This document shows, piece by piece, positions 37,259-46,289 of a DNA stretch of 64,000 nt; position 1 is the stretch's first letter; every line of letters starts with the position of its first letter. The notes below the pieces were generated by a model. That model ran no database searches. It saw only the letters and a program-made list of their open reading frames with translations, and was not told the origin of the DNA. The position numbers were made by a program, and so were the translations under genes. The stretch comes from Rhizobium sp. ZPR4 (lineage in GTDB: Bacteria; Pseudomonadota; Alphaproteobacteria; Rhizobiales; Rhizobiaceae), in NCBI RefSeq assembly GCF_040215725.1, contig NZ_CP157968.1, positions 1 through 64,000 of the forward strand, read 5' to 3'.

Positions 37259-37519
37259 TTATTTTACGGGACTTACTTTCGATGCAAGAGCAGCGCCGGA
37301 CTTCTGGACATCGTAATGAACGGCAACCCGCTCGCCGACTTTGAACGACTCTACTTCAATATTCTCCGGCAAGTTTACCGTTGTTCCCGAAGACAGCGTA
37401 ATCTGGTCCGCTTTCGCGTTGATATTGGTGATGGTGCCCGTCTCATCACGAGCAAGCGCCATCCCCGCAGCAAGCGTCGATGTTGCCAGAACACCGATCG
37501 CCAAATATCTCTTCAGCAT
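37259..37519 (-). CDS. DUF1344 family secreted protein
   Basis: An 86-aa protein with a signal peptide (LKRYLAIGVLATSTLAAGMALA) and a small mature beta-rich domain: DETGTITNINAKADQITLSSGTTVNLPENIEVESFKVGERVAVHYD without the later tail. This is the DUF1344 pattern common in rhizobia. The function is not known; a small beta-barrel in the periplasm is likely. Monocistronic. Confidence 0.85.
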   Translation of the reverse strand: MLKRYLAIGVLATSTLAAGMALARDETGTITNINAKADQITLSSGTTVNLPENIEVESFKVGERVAVHYDVQKSGAALASKVSPVK

Positions 37520-38002
37520 AGTTCACTCCTTTGATTTACAAGGGTTTTGTGGCCTAATCAGCCATCGGCCGACATCGCCAGCCACTTGAAATCTAAGCAA
37601 TGATCCTTCCCTGCGCTTTGCCGGATTCTTACAAATTGGACATCGACGAAGATTTTGGCCACCATCGGATAAGACCCAGATTTTTCAGCAAAATCGGCAG
37701 AGCATAGCGTGCTCGACATCCACGATCCTGTCGCGGGAAATCTTCAATGTCCGACCGAAGCCGATGCGGGGGGAGCGGTGATAAATCACCCAATGGGTGT
37801 TGAAACACGATAGGAAAAAGCAACCGATATCACGTGTTCGAGAGATGCAAAATTTCGACGGGAAAAACCTCCGACGACCCGCCGGCATGCGGACAAAGAG
37901 CGTCAAGAGGCTTTTCCCACCGTGAGTCATTCATTACGGCGAACGATACGAGCCTCACCTTTTTTCGACGCTGAGGCTCGCTAGTCCGTTCTAAAAACGA
38001 TC
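37520..38002. other. Intergenic region with a terminator-like hairpin for the COG4705 gene
   Basis: CGAGCCTCA (37949-37957) pairs with TGAGGCTCG (37972-37980), about 22 nt after the stop of the membrane-protein gene at 38003, and is its probable terminator. Minus-strand frames of 64 and 81 codons in 37629-37930 have no recognisable domain or ribosome-binding site; they may be decayed sequence. Confidence 0.45.
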
Positions 38003-38785
38003 CTATTCGGCGTCCGAGGCCGTTTCAGGCTGATAGGTGACTGTCATGTACATGACGGTCACTATGATGGCACCCAGAAACAGGACGCTCGTGTAAATCG
38101 TTCCGAATCCCAGGCCGCCATATTCCAGCGGCTGGGAAAGAAGGTCTCCGAAAGACGCACCGAGCGGCCGAGTGAAGATGTAAGCCAGCCAGAAAGCCAG
38201 AATACCGTTCATGCCGAAGTTGAAATGGCTGATCGCTATGACGGCAATGATGCCGAGGAAAATCAGCCCGGTCATGATATATCCCAGACCGAAGACCTCT
38301 GCGATCAGATCGCCGACCGCCGTGCCCAACGCGAAGGTGAAGAGGATCGCCAGCCAGTAGAACCCCTCGCGTCTTGCCGTGAAGATCGAGTGAATGGACA
38401 GCGTGCCTTCTTTCTTCCACCAGATGAAGAAAGTGAGCGCGAGAGCAATGGTGAAACCGATGGTCGACGCCTGCAAAGGCACTCCCAGATTGTCGGTCAG
38501 ATTGTCGGTCAAAAGCGTTCCGACGACGCTGATCATGACGACGGCGGTCCAATAGGCCCAGGGCACGTAGCGCCCCTGCAGAAACTGCAAGGCAAGCGCG
38601 CCGATCAGCACTACGGTCATGATCGCGGATGTTGTGGTGAGGCCGAGGCCTAGGTTGACGGCGAGATAATCGGCGGCAGTCTCTCCCATCGTGACGGCAA
38701 GCAGCTTGATCAGCCAGAAGTCGCCGGTGACCCGCGGAACCCGATTGAGGACATTGCTTCCTATGGCATATGAAAGCGAGCTCAT
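38003..38785 (-). CDS. COG4705-type membrane-anchored protein
   Basis: A 260-aa integral membrane protein with about eight hydrophobic segments. The N-terminal NRVPRVTGDFWLIKLLAVTMGETAADYL is the family signature of the COG4705 membrane proteins, whose role is poorly defined. An ISHFNFGMNGILAFWLAYIFTRPLGASFGDLL segment repeats the same motif style in the second half, suggesting an internal duplication. It follows a small secreted protein gene (14-nt gap) and is divergent from a two-component system that may sense the same condition. Confidence 0.85.
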   Translation of the reverse strand: MSSLSYAIGSNVLNRVPRVTGDFWLIKLLAVTMGETAADYLAVNLGLGLTTTSAIMTVVLIGALALQFLQGRYVPWAYWTAVVMISVVGTLLTDNLTDNLGVPLQASTIGFTIALALTFFIWWKKEGTLSIHSIFTARREGFYWLAILFTFALGTAVGDLIAEVFGLGYIMTGLIFLGIIAVIAISHFNFGMNGILAFWLAYIFTRPLGASFGDLLSQPLEYGGLGFGTIYTSVLFLGAIIVTVMYMTVTYQPETASDAE

Positions 38786-38799
38786 GACATATCCCCGCT

Positions 38800-39069
38800 T
38801 TACTTGCCCATCAGCGTCATTGCCTCTTGGAGAAAGGCATCGGCGCGCTTGTCGTCGTCTGCATTACAGCGCTCGACGGCTTTCGCCTCCAGCGCATCGA
38901 CCTTCGATTTGGCATCGGGCGTCAAGTTTGCGGATGCTTTCGCCGTGCGCATATCCTTGAGCACGTCTTCGCAAGGACGGGCGGCGGCCGCGTGCCCGAC
39001 AACGGGAAGCGCGGCTGCAAGGCAAAAGAAGGCAGCGCTCAGGGAGCGGATTACATTGCGCTTGGTCAT
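38800..39069 (-). CDS. Small secreted protein, 89 aa
   Basis: The start at 39069 gives a clean signal peptide (TKRNVIRSLSAAFFCLAAALPVVGHAAA) preceded by a GGGAG-like ribosome-binding site; longer starts add a non-signal tail. The mature ~60 residues are helical and charged with two cysteines (RPCEDVLKDMR and VERCNADDD) that could form a disulfide. No domain recognised. Probably cotranscribed with the COG4705 gene. Confidence 0.75.
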   Translation of the reverse strand: MTKRNVIRSLSAAFFCLAAALPVVGHAAAARPCEDVLKDMRTAKASANLTPDAKSKVDALEAKAVERCNADDDKRADAFLQEAMTLMGK

Positions 39070-39225
39070 GGGGAGACTCCGATAGGCGGCTGGACTGCCG
39101 CGTGGTTGATCGTTGGCCACACCGCAGATGCGACCACATCCCATGTTCTATGCGGCCGTCTTTACGCAGCCTTTGCTCAAATAATACCGTTTCGTAAGGA
39201 ATGCCGCTGTGCGGCGGCGCTCATC

Positions 39226-39241
39226 CTTACACATTTGTAAG
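39226..39241. promoter_or_regulatory. Putative response-regulator site in a divergent promoter region
   Basis: CTTACA-N4-TGTAAG (39226-39241) is a perfect 6-bp dyad in the 252-bp gap between the small secreted protein gene and the response regulator. A related half site CGTAAG lies upstream at about 39193-39198. OmpR-type regulators more often bind direct repeats, so assignment to the adjacent regulator is tentative. Confidence 0.45.
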
Positions 39242-39321
39242 AAGCCGTTCAGGTTGCAGACACCTTCTTGAGGCATGTCTAGACAGCAGTCGTATTGTGC
39301 ATTGATGGAGCCTGGACGGGC

Positions 39322-39999
39322 ATGAAGATCCTGGTGGTGGAAGATGATCGGAAGACCGCGGAATACATCTCTCGCGGACTGAATGAGGCCGGCCATATCT
39401 GCGACATCCTCTCAGACGGCACAGATGCGCTCTTTCAGATTACCAGGGAACCATATGATGTGCTGGTCGTCGATCGGATGCTTCCAGGGCTCGATGGTCT
39501 GTCCCTGGTGAAGGCTGCGAGAGCCGCAAAGGTCAAAACGCCGGCAATGTTCCTGACGTCGGTCAGCGGCGTCGACGACAGGGTCGAGGGGCTTGAAGCC
39601 GGCGGAGATGACTATCTGACCAAGCCATTTGCCTTTTCCGAGCTTCTGGCGCGCGTCAATGCCCTGGCGCGCCGGCCGCCGGTCCAGGACCGGAAGACCG
39701 TGCTCAAAATTGCCGATCTTGAACTCGATGTCGTGAAGCGCCAGGTGCATCGGCGTGGGGTTGCCATCGATCTGCAGCCGCGGGAATTCAGCTTACTGGA
39801 GGCTCTCATGCGTGGCGAGGGCCGCGTGCTGACGCGCACTATGCTTTTGGAGAGCGTGTGGGATTTTCACTTCGATCCGAAGACGAGCGTGGTGGAGACC
39901 CATATCAGCCGGCTGCGCGCAAAGATCGACAAGCCGTTCGATGTTCCCCTCCTCCACACAGTCCGCAACACCGGCTATTGCATACATGCACCGCGATAG
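39322..39999 (+). CDS. OmpR/PhoB-family response regulator
   Basis: A 225-aa protein. The receiver domain (1-~118) has the acidic pocket ED8-D9, phospho-acceptor D51 (VLVVDRMLPGLDG), T79 and K101 (DDYLTKPF). The C-terminal winged helix (~128-223) ends in ETHISRLRAKIDKP and HTVRNTGYCIHAPR. The start MKILVVEDD is chosen over an upstream frame extension on family grounds. The stop overlaps the kinase start by 14 nt. Likely partner and regulator of the divergent membrane-protein operon. Confidence 0.93.
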   Translation: MKILVVEDDRKTAEYISRGLNEAGHICDILSDGTDALFQITREPYDVLVVDRMLPGLDGLSLVKAARAAKVKTPAMFLTSVSGVDDRVEGLEAGGDDYLTKPFAFSELLARVNALARRPPVQDRKTVLKIADLELDVVKRQVHRRGVAIDLQPREFSLLEALMRGEGRVLTRTMLLESVWDFHFDPKTSVVETHISRLRAKIDKPFDVPLLHTVRNTGYCIHAPR

Positions 40000-41374
40000 A
40001 TTGCTGCGCAGCACGCCGTTCAGGCTGGCGATATCCTTCGGGCTTTTCTTCATCATCGCCTTCCTCATCGCCGGCTTCGTCGCCTACGGCCTGATGACGC
40101 GCGAGCTGGCAAGATCGCTCGACGTGTCCATCAAGGACACCTATTCGGTGGTGGCCTCGACCTATTCCTCAAACGACCTGGAGGATCTCATCGCCGCGGT
40201 AGACACCTATTCGATCCTCAAGCGCCCGGAAGATCAGGTCTTTCTTTTGCTCGATAGCAAAGGAGAAAAGCTCGCCGGAAATGTTCGCGCCGCGACTGTG
40301 AAGCCTGGGCTTTCGACCGTTCCCGCGACCCTGTTCGGACTTGGTGATGACGATCCGATGCGTCTTGTCGCTGGGAACGTCGGCAGCAACAGCCTGGTCG
40401 TCGGCCAGAGCTACCGAGAAACCGATCGGATCGAGCAGATTGCTTTGATGAGCTTCGCCTGGGCCTCGGTCATCATCGTCGCGGCAATCGTCATGGGCGG
40501 AACCGTGCTTGCGACGCGCACACAGCGCCGATTGGAAGCGATCGAGCAAACTCTGATCGACGTCTCGGCGGGGAATCTGGCCCGGCGAATTCCGATCCGC
40601 GGCAGTGGCGACGATATCGATGTTGTCTCCAAGCATATCAACCACGCTCTTGCCCGACTCTCCGCACTCGTTGAGGGAATGCGGCAGGTCAGCACGGATA
40701 TAGCGCATGATTTGAAGACACCCCTCAACCGGCTTGGATTGACCATCGAACGGGCGCTGCAGCGTCTGGAACGCTCGGAAAATGTAGAAGACCTGCTTCT
40801 TGACGCCAGCGACGAAACAGCCCGGATCAATGCAACCTTCGAAGCCCTGCTGCGCATCTCGCAGATCGAGGCAGGCGCGCGAAAGACACGCTTCAAACCG
40901 GTCGATCTCTGGGCCGTCATGACGGCGATCGTGGAAATCTACGCTGATGTCGCCGAAGACAATGGGCAAAGCCTGACATTGGAGCCATTTGCGTCCAGCT
41001 CCTGTACGATAAATGGCGACCGGGAATTGCTCACGCAGCTCTTCGTCAATCTTGTCGAAAACGCAATCACCCACTGCCTGCCCGGCACGACCATTACCCT
41101 ATCGTTGGCACCTGAAGAACAACATTATCGTGCCTGCGTGGCCGATAACGGCAGCGGCATTCCCGAAGAAGAGCGCGAGATGGTGTTCAGGCGGCTTTAC
41201 CGCCTGGACAAAAGCCGAACGACGCCAGGCAATGGACTAGGGCTCAGTCTCGTAAAGGCAATCGCCGACCTCCATGGAGCGCCTATCACGCTCGAAGACA
41301 ATGGGCCGGGTCTGCGCGTTTGCATGTGTTTTCCCGCTACTCGTCCCAAAATCGAGAACGAAACCAAGCGCTGA
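39986..41374 (+). CDS. Sensor histidine kinase
   Basis: A 462-aa inner-membrane kinase: first membrane segment (PFRLAISFGLFFIIAFLIAGFVAYGL), periplasmic sensor region of about 120 residues, second segment (ASVIIVAAIVMGGTVL), HAMP domain, dimerisation domain with phospho-acceptor H241 (DIAHDLKTPLNR), and an ATPase domain with N box (LFVNLVENAITH), G1 (ADNGSGIP) and G2 (GNGLGLSLVKAIADLHG). Translationally coupled to the response regulator. The signal is unknown; no known ligand-binding motif is seen in the periplasmic loop. Confidence 0.93.
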   Translation: MHRDRLLRSTPFRLAISFGLFFIIAFLIAGFVAYGLMTRELARSLDVSIKDTYSVVASTYSSNDLEDLIAAVDTYSILKRPEDQVFLLLDSKGEKLAGNVRAATVKPGLSTVPATLFGLGDDDPMRLVAGNVGSNSLVVGQSYRETDRIEQIALMSFAWASVIIVAAIVMGGTVLATRTQRRLEAIEQTLIDVSAGNLARRIPIRGSGDDIDVVSKHINHALARLSALVEGMRQVSTDIAHDLKTPLNRLGLTIERALQRLERSENVEDLLLDASDETARINATFEALLRISQIEAGARKTRFKPVDLWAVMTAIVEIYADVAEDNGQSLTLEPFASSSCTINGDRELLTQLFVNLVENAITHCLPGTTITLSLAPEEQHYRACVADNGSGIPEEEREMVFRRLYRLDKSRTTPGNGLGLSLVKAIADLHGAPITLEDNGPGLRVCMCFPATRPKIENETKR

Positions 41375-41389
41375 AGAGCAGGATGGAAC

Positions 41390-41695
41390 GTGTCCTGGGC
41401 CTCATCGGAGCAAACTTCCAATGCCACAGTGACATATAAGCCAATGTTCCCGCCCACGGTGAACCATGGCGATCAAACCGCCTTCGCAGTTAGCGCGGCG
41501 AGATCGCTGGTTGGGGTCGAGAACGTCAACGACAACATGGAACCATTGATGGGCTCCGAAGACTTCGCCTTCATGCTTATTGGAAATAGAGACAGCGCTG
41601 GCCTCCATGATGCGAATTTTGACTTCAATGACGACGCGATTCCGTTCGACATCGCGTATTTTCGGAAAATCGTCGAGCGTAGAATACCGCTTTGA
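41390..41695 (+). pseudogene. C-terminal remnant of an M20 peptidase/amidohydrolase (HipO-like)
   Basis: A frame of about 100 codons begins abruptly and contains only the C-terminal end of an M20-family carboxypeptidase/hippurate hydrolase: TYKPMFPPTVNHGDQTAF, NVNDNMEPLMGSEDFAFML, then NRDSAGLHDANFDFNDDAIPF and AYFRKIVERR. The segment that normally lies between FAFML and IGN (roughly RPGAYIF) is missing, and the catalytic N-terminal three quarters are absent (family length ~390 aa). It lies directly after the kinase gene with no promoter or ribosome-binding site. A gene relic. Confidence 0.8.
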
Positions 41696-42485
41696 AAAAC
41701 CGCTCAGGACCGATAGCAGGAATACGCCGTTCGTGGAGGTCGCAAACTTGCTTTTCATTTACGCGTGTGAAGCGGCGAAACGCTAACGATGCAACCACCC
41801 ATTCCGAGCAGTTTATCTTTTACGTGAGGGCCGTGAACGAAATAGATGAATAAGTTGCAGGCCGCTATTTATCTGATTTTCGCGTATTCGATTTGCTCGC
41901 TTTTATTATGTGGGGACCTGATCTCGCCTCTGGATGACGCAGATCATTATACGAGGCCGGGCAAGAGATGTCTGGATGCATTCTTCGTCGGAAGTCTCAT
42001 AGCGGCCGCCATTTATCACGCCGTTCATTTGGCTGGAATTCCGGCCCGAGCCTTTCATAACTGCGTGGATGTTATTGGCGGCAATATCGGCAGGCATTTA
42101 TGGCACTTCGAGGAGGACCGAAACGACCGCTGCTTCCCATGTCGACAAGGTTATACAAAGCTCGTTCTTCACCTCCTTGCATCAGGCCCGCGCGATCTTC
42201 AGTTCTATATTCACGCAGCTGTTTTGAGGAACTGTGTGCCATATAGTTGGAGTTACAGGATGCGGCCGTTCTATCCCTTCAAGGCAAACATCGCGGTGAA
42301 TGTCCTTCCGCGGGACTGGATCGATGAGTGCAGAGCCACCCGGACGTGACCGCTTTCCAATCAAGGTCTGCCATCAGAGGGCCACTTTGGACCGAAGACG
42401 ACAGACCTCGATTGAAGGACGTGACAACGGCCTCCGAGACTTCATTTGTATCGAGCAGCTGGACGCAACATACCGGCTCTTCCTC
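41696..42485. other. Apparently decayed region between the M20 remnant and the ABC exporter gene
   Basis: A 790-bp stretch. One plus-strand frame of 167 codons (41846-42349) has no ribosome-binding site, domain or recognisable homology, and parts of two other frames look as coding-like as it does, which points to frameshifted old sequence rather than an active gene. Confidence 0.4.
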
Positions 42486-44276
42486 TCATGCCACCAGCCC
42501 CTTGGTCAGCTCTAGCGCCTGTCGCTCAAACAGCCGGCGATAGATGCCGTTGTTCAGGCGAATGAGCGCTTGATGATCGCCCTCTTCCACAATCTTTCCC
42601 TTGTCGAAGACCAGCAGTCGATCCAGTGCCCGCACAGTCGAAAGCCGGTGTGCGATTACCAGCGTCGTGCGTCCCTCCATCAGACGCTCCATAGCCTGCT
42701 GGATCTGCACTTCGCTCTCGCTGTCAAGGCTGGAGGTCGCCTCGTCCAGGATCAGCACGGGCGCGTCAGCCAGAAAAGCCCTAGCGACCGCGACACGCTG
42801 ACGCTCGCCGCCCGACAGCTTGACACCACGCTCACCTACCATCGTCTCATATCCCTTCGGCAGGCTCATGATGAAATGATGTGCGCTGGCCTGCTTCGCC
42901 GCGTTCTCGATCTCGCGCCGTGAGGCATTCGGCCGCCCATAGGCGATGTTTTCGGCGAGCGTGCGATGAAACAGGATCGGCTCCTGTTGCACGATAGCGA
43001 TCTGAGCGCGCAGGCTCGCTTGCTTGACCTCGGCGATATCCTGTCCGTCAATTCGGATCGAGCCGAACTTCACGTCATGGAGGCGCTGAATGAGTTTGAC
43101 GAAGGTCGTCTTGCCCGAACCAGAATGCCCCACCAATCCGACCCGCTCGCCCGGTTCGATGGTGACCGAGAAATCATCATAAAGCGGAGTAGGATGGGCG
43201 CCGTACTGGAAGGTGACGCGATCGAACACGATTTCGCCCTTACCAATCGTGATGACCCTCGCGTTCGGCCCGTCCTCGATTCCCAACGGCGTTTTGTCGA
43301 GCAGGACAAGTTCTTCCATGTCGTTGACGGCGCGCTGAAGGTTTCGGATATCCTGCCCCACTGAGCGCAGATAACCTTGCAGAACGAAGAACATCGCCAG
43401 CACGAATGTGATGTCGCCTGGTGTCGCCAGCCCCCGCTGCCACATGACAAGGCCGGTACCAAGAATCCCAGCCTGCATGGAGACCATCATGAAGCCCTGG
43501 ATCGTGCCATTCAGTGTCCCGCGCCTCCACGTCCGCCGCGTTCGGCTGTCCCACTTGGCCAGTACATGGCGCAAGCGCTCCTCTTCGCGGCTTTCAGCGC
43601 CGAAAGCCTTCACCACCGAGTTGCAACTGATGGCATCCGCCAGCGCGCCTCCCAACTTGGTATCCCAGGCATTGGCGAGCTTTGCCGCGGGCGACACGTA
43701 TCCCATCGAAAGCAAGACCGTCACGCCGATATAGATCAGCGACCCTGCAGCGACGATGAGGCCCATGATCGGCCAATAAGTGCCGAGCACGATGCTGGCG
43801 CCCACCAGCATGACGATCGAAGGCAGCAAAGCTATCAGCAGCAGGTCGTTGAGCGCGTCAAGCGCCCACATGCCGCGGGTGATTTTGCGCACCGTCGAAC
43901 CGGCAAAGCTATTGGCATGCCAATCGGTCGAGAACCGTTGCACCTTGTAGAAGCCGTTATTGACCACGTCCGCCATGATGCGCAGCGTCAGACGGATGAT
44001 CCCATCGAAGATAAACCAGCGCAATGTGACGCTCGTCAGGCCCAGAGTTACGACGATAGCGAAGGCACGGATTGCATCGTCAGCTTCATTGCCGCCAGCA
44101 ATTGCATCGACGATATGGCCTGAAAATACCGGCACCAGAACTTCGGCAAGGGTGCTGGCAATTACCAGCAGAATAATTGTACCCACCAGAGTGGGACGAT
44201 GGGTCCACTGACGAAAAACAAAGCCGAGCACGTTGCGATACGCATCGGCACGGAAGTCGAGCTTCTTGCGAGTCAT
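42486..44276 (-). CDS. ABC exporter, fused membrane and ATPase domains (MsbA/MDR-like)
   Basis: A 596-aa half-transporter from the ATG at 44276; the frame is open further upstream to a TTG at 44393, but that tail has no features. A six-segment membrane domain (residues ~25-320) is followed by an ATPase with Walker A GHSGSGKTT, Q loop QQEPILFHRT, signature LSGGERQRVAVARAFL, Walker B VLILDEATSSLD and H loop VIAHRLSTV. The protein would dimerise and export a lipophilic compound, lipid or drug. Isolated in a decayed region; an inverted repeat upstream (44435-44456) may regulate it. Confidence 0.88.
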   Translation of the reverse strand: MTRKKLDFRADAYRNVLGFVFRQWTHRPTLVGTIILLVIASTLAEVLVPVFSGHIVDAIAGGNEADDAIRAFAIVVTLGLTSVTLRWFIFDGIIRLTLRIMADVVNNGFYKVQRFSTDWHANSFAGSTVRKITRGMWALDALNDLLLIALLPSIVMLVGASIVLGTYWPIMGLIVAAGSLIYIGVTVLLSMGYVSPAAKLANAWDTKLGGALADAISCNSVVKAFGAESREEERLRHVLAKWDSRTRRTWRRGTLNGTIQGFMMVSMQAGILGTGLVMWQRGLATPGDITFVLAMFFVLQGYLRSVGQDIRNLQRAVNDMEELVLLDKTPLGIEDGPNARVITIGKGEIVFDRVTFQYGAHPTPLYDDFSVTIEPGERVGLVGHSGSGKTTFVKLIQRLHDVKFGSIRIDGQDIAEVKQASLRAQIAIVQQEPILFHRTLAENIAYGRPNASRREIENAAKQASAHHFIMSLPKGYETMVGERGVKLSGGERQRVAVARAFLADAPVLILDEATSSLDSESEVQIQQAMERLMEGRTTLVIAHRLSTVRALDRLLVFDKGKIVEEGDHQALIRLNNGIYRRLFERQALELTKGLVA

Positions 44277-45014
44277 TTTAACCAGTCCGACCCCGTGTTC
44301 CGGCAGCCGGCCCCAAAATCGAGAGTTGATAGACACGGCCGAAGCGGAAGACGAGCTAGCCCCGGCAGATTGATCGAACTGTGAAGGAAACAAAAAACCG
44401 CATGATGTCGTGCCCGTGGCCGGTCACGAACGGAAATGACCTAGTATCGGGTCATTCCGGACGGAGACGTTTTGATGAATGCTGGTGTCATGCAACGCCT
44501 CCTTTGATTGATTTGCAGCGGTGAAATTTTTTGTACTGGACTAATTCGACTTTGCCAACCCGACTTTTTCTACTTTGCGGAGAATGATGCGCGAATGCCA
44601 CACCATTTCGGCGCACTCTGTCACCATGCTGACGTTGATTTCGATCGGCAGACTAGATGATTGGACGCCTGTGTGGCGTTGTTAGTGGATCGTACAGTGG
44701 CTGACGGCGGATATTCAGCCTGTGTCTTCGATGCAGTCAGCGTATTAGCGAGAGGCAGCAAATGCCGGCGCGCCTCGCCTGGTATGAGTTCCCGGACCTT
44801 CCACACCCGGCGTCCAAACAGGTCATAGCCGTAACACTATGCCTCGCCGTCCGGCGTCAAACAACGCACGAGCCTATCCTACGCTGCCCTAAAGCTGTTT
44901 CCATGATCGCTGCCGATAATCTCGGCGGCACGCATAGTTGCTCCAGAGGGGATCTGAACCGCAGCCATCGACTGATTGCAGTCGCGAACAAGGAAATAAA
45001 TCTCAAATAGTCGA
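44277..45014. other. Intergenic region with an inverted repeat at 44435-44456
   Basis: AATGACC (44435-44441) and GGTCATT (44450-44456) form a 7-bp dyad with an 8-nt spacer, about 160 nt upstream of the exporter start; it could be an operator. The rest (to 45014) contains only short frames without recognisable protein features and looks like degenerate sequence. Confidence 0.4.
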
Positions 45015-45449
45015 CTAGCATCGCCCAAGTTCGGTCTCGTAGCGAGATATCGCTTGTCGATTCAACTTGTGTACGGCGTGCGAGATCTCTGTTCTCACCT
45101 CAAGGGAAACCGATTGCTCGTTCTTGAGTGCGCGATGCACGGTCGCCCGCCCATAGCCCGTCATGGTTACAATCTGCGATATTGTACAAAATCTCGTTCT
45201 AGGGATTGCCACCAGTTCCGTTGTCTTCACCCGCGGATCTCCATATTCTTCAAAACCAGCCCAAATTAGCTTTTGCGCCCGCCCCCTCAAAAGTCTCGCA
45301 GGCGCGAAGATCGGGTGGTCTCTCGCCGGCTCCAGCAACGGCGCTGAAATGCCGTCGCAGGTGATTGTTATTCCCGACCGAATGGAATTGCCGATTCTTG
45401 TCTCTCCCGGTCGTGTTCCACCCGGGATTTCATAGCGATGGAAGCCCAA
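45015..45449 (-). pseudogene. Fragment carrying a LacI-like helix-turn-helix
   Basis: A 144-codon frame immediately downstream (27 nt) of the CUT2 importer operon. The segment CTISQIVTMTGYGRATVHRALKNEQSVSLEVRTEI (described by position, residues ~87-122) has the helix-turn-helix and spacing of LacI-family N-termini, but the ~270-residue effector domain is missing and the ~85 residues before it are unrelated. Either a broken regulator or a short stand-alone DNA-binding protein. Confidence 0.4.
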
Positions 45450-45476
45450 TCACTCAGGCGAATTCCATGAACTCGG

Positions 45477-46289
45477 TCACACCACCATGGAGGTTCGATC
45501 CTGGCTCTGATTAGTTCCCTCGATCTGAGCCTCCAGGTCCGCCATCGTTTCTCCGCCGGCCATCAGATCGGTGATCTGTTCGCGGCTTCTCTCGCCCTTG
45601 CGGAAGTCGTCCGCCACAGCACCGCGGATCAGCACGGCGAAATGATCGCCGACGGCCATTGCGTGCATGACCTGGTGGGTAATGAACACGACCGCCAGGC
45701 CACGACGCTTCGCCTCGTTGACGATCCGCAGAACATGCGTCGCCTGCTTGACGCCAAGAGCTGCCGTCGGCTCGTCGAGAATCAGGACTTTCGCGCCAAA
45801 GTGTACGGCGCGAGCAATCGCCAATGACTGCCGCTCGCCGCCCGAAAGGCCGCCGACCAGCCGGTCGCCATCATCGATCCTGGTAATGCCGAAGTCGCGA
45901 ACCGCGCGAACCGCGATCTCATTTGCCTTCTTGCGATCGAATATCTTGAAAGGCCCCCACCCCTTTGTCGGCTCGACGCCAACAAAGAAGCTTCGACCGA
46001 TCGACATCAGCGGGAAGGTGCCGCCAAACTGGTGCACCGTTGCAATCCCTTGTTCCGCGGCGACTTTCGGCGTGGGAAATGTCGTGGGCTTGCCCTCGAA
46101 TAGAATGGTACCCGAACTGGGCTGGTGCACGCCGGAAAGGATTCTGATCAAGGTCGATTTACCGGCACCATTATCGCCGAGCAGGCAAAGAACTTCTCCA
46201 GCCTTGATGTCGATGGATATATCGTTCAAAACCTCGATCGGGCCGAAGCTTTTATTGACATTCCGCAAGGATAGAATGGGCGTGGCCAT
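45477..46289 (-). CDS. CUT2-type sugar ABC transporter ATPase, single domain (FrcA-like)
   Basis: A 270-aa ATPase. Walker A GDNGAGKST, signature GLSGGERQSLAIARAV, Walker B VLILDEPTAALG. Unlike RbsA/XylG-type proteins (~500 aa, two nucleotide-binding domains) it has only one, as in rhizobial FrcA. The start overlaps the permease stop by 1 nt (TAATG). It energises import of a sugar or cyclitol through the permease encoded directly upstream. Confidence 0.92.
   Translation of the reverse strand: MATPILSLRNVNKSFGPIEVLNDISIDIKAGEVLCLLGDNGAGKSTLIRILSGVHQPSSGTILFEGKPTTFPTPKVAAEQGIATVHQFGGTFPLMSIGRSFFVGVEPTKGWGPFKIFDRKKANEIAVRAVRDFGITRIDDGDRLVGGLSGGERQSLAIARAVHFGAKVLILDEPTAALGVKQATHVLRIVNEAKRRGLAVVFITHQVMHAMAVGDHFAVLIRGAVADDFRKGERSREQITDLMAGGETMADLEAQIEGTNQSQDRTSMVV

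Noticed and set aside
37629..37930. Overlapping minus-strand frames of 64 and 81 codons between the DUF1344 and COG4705 genes
   Set aside because: No ribosome-binding site or clear homology; a vague resemblance to DnaA-type C-terminal helices was too weak to report as a gene.
41846..42349. 167-codon plus-strand frame in the gap before the ABC exporter
   Set aside because: No ribosome-binding site, no domain, and other frames of the same stretch look equally coding-like, so it was kept only as part of a decayed region.
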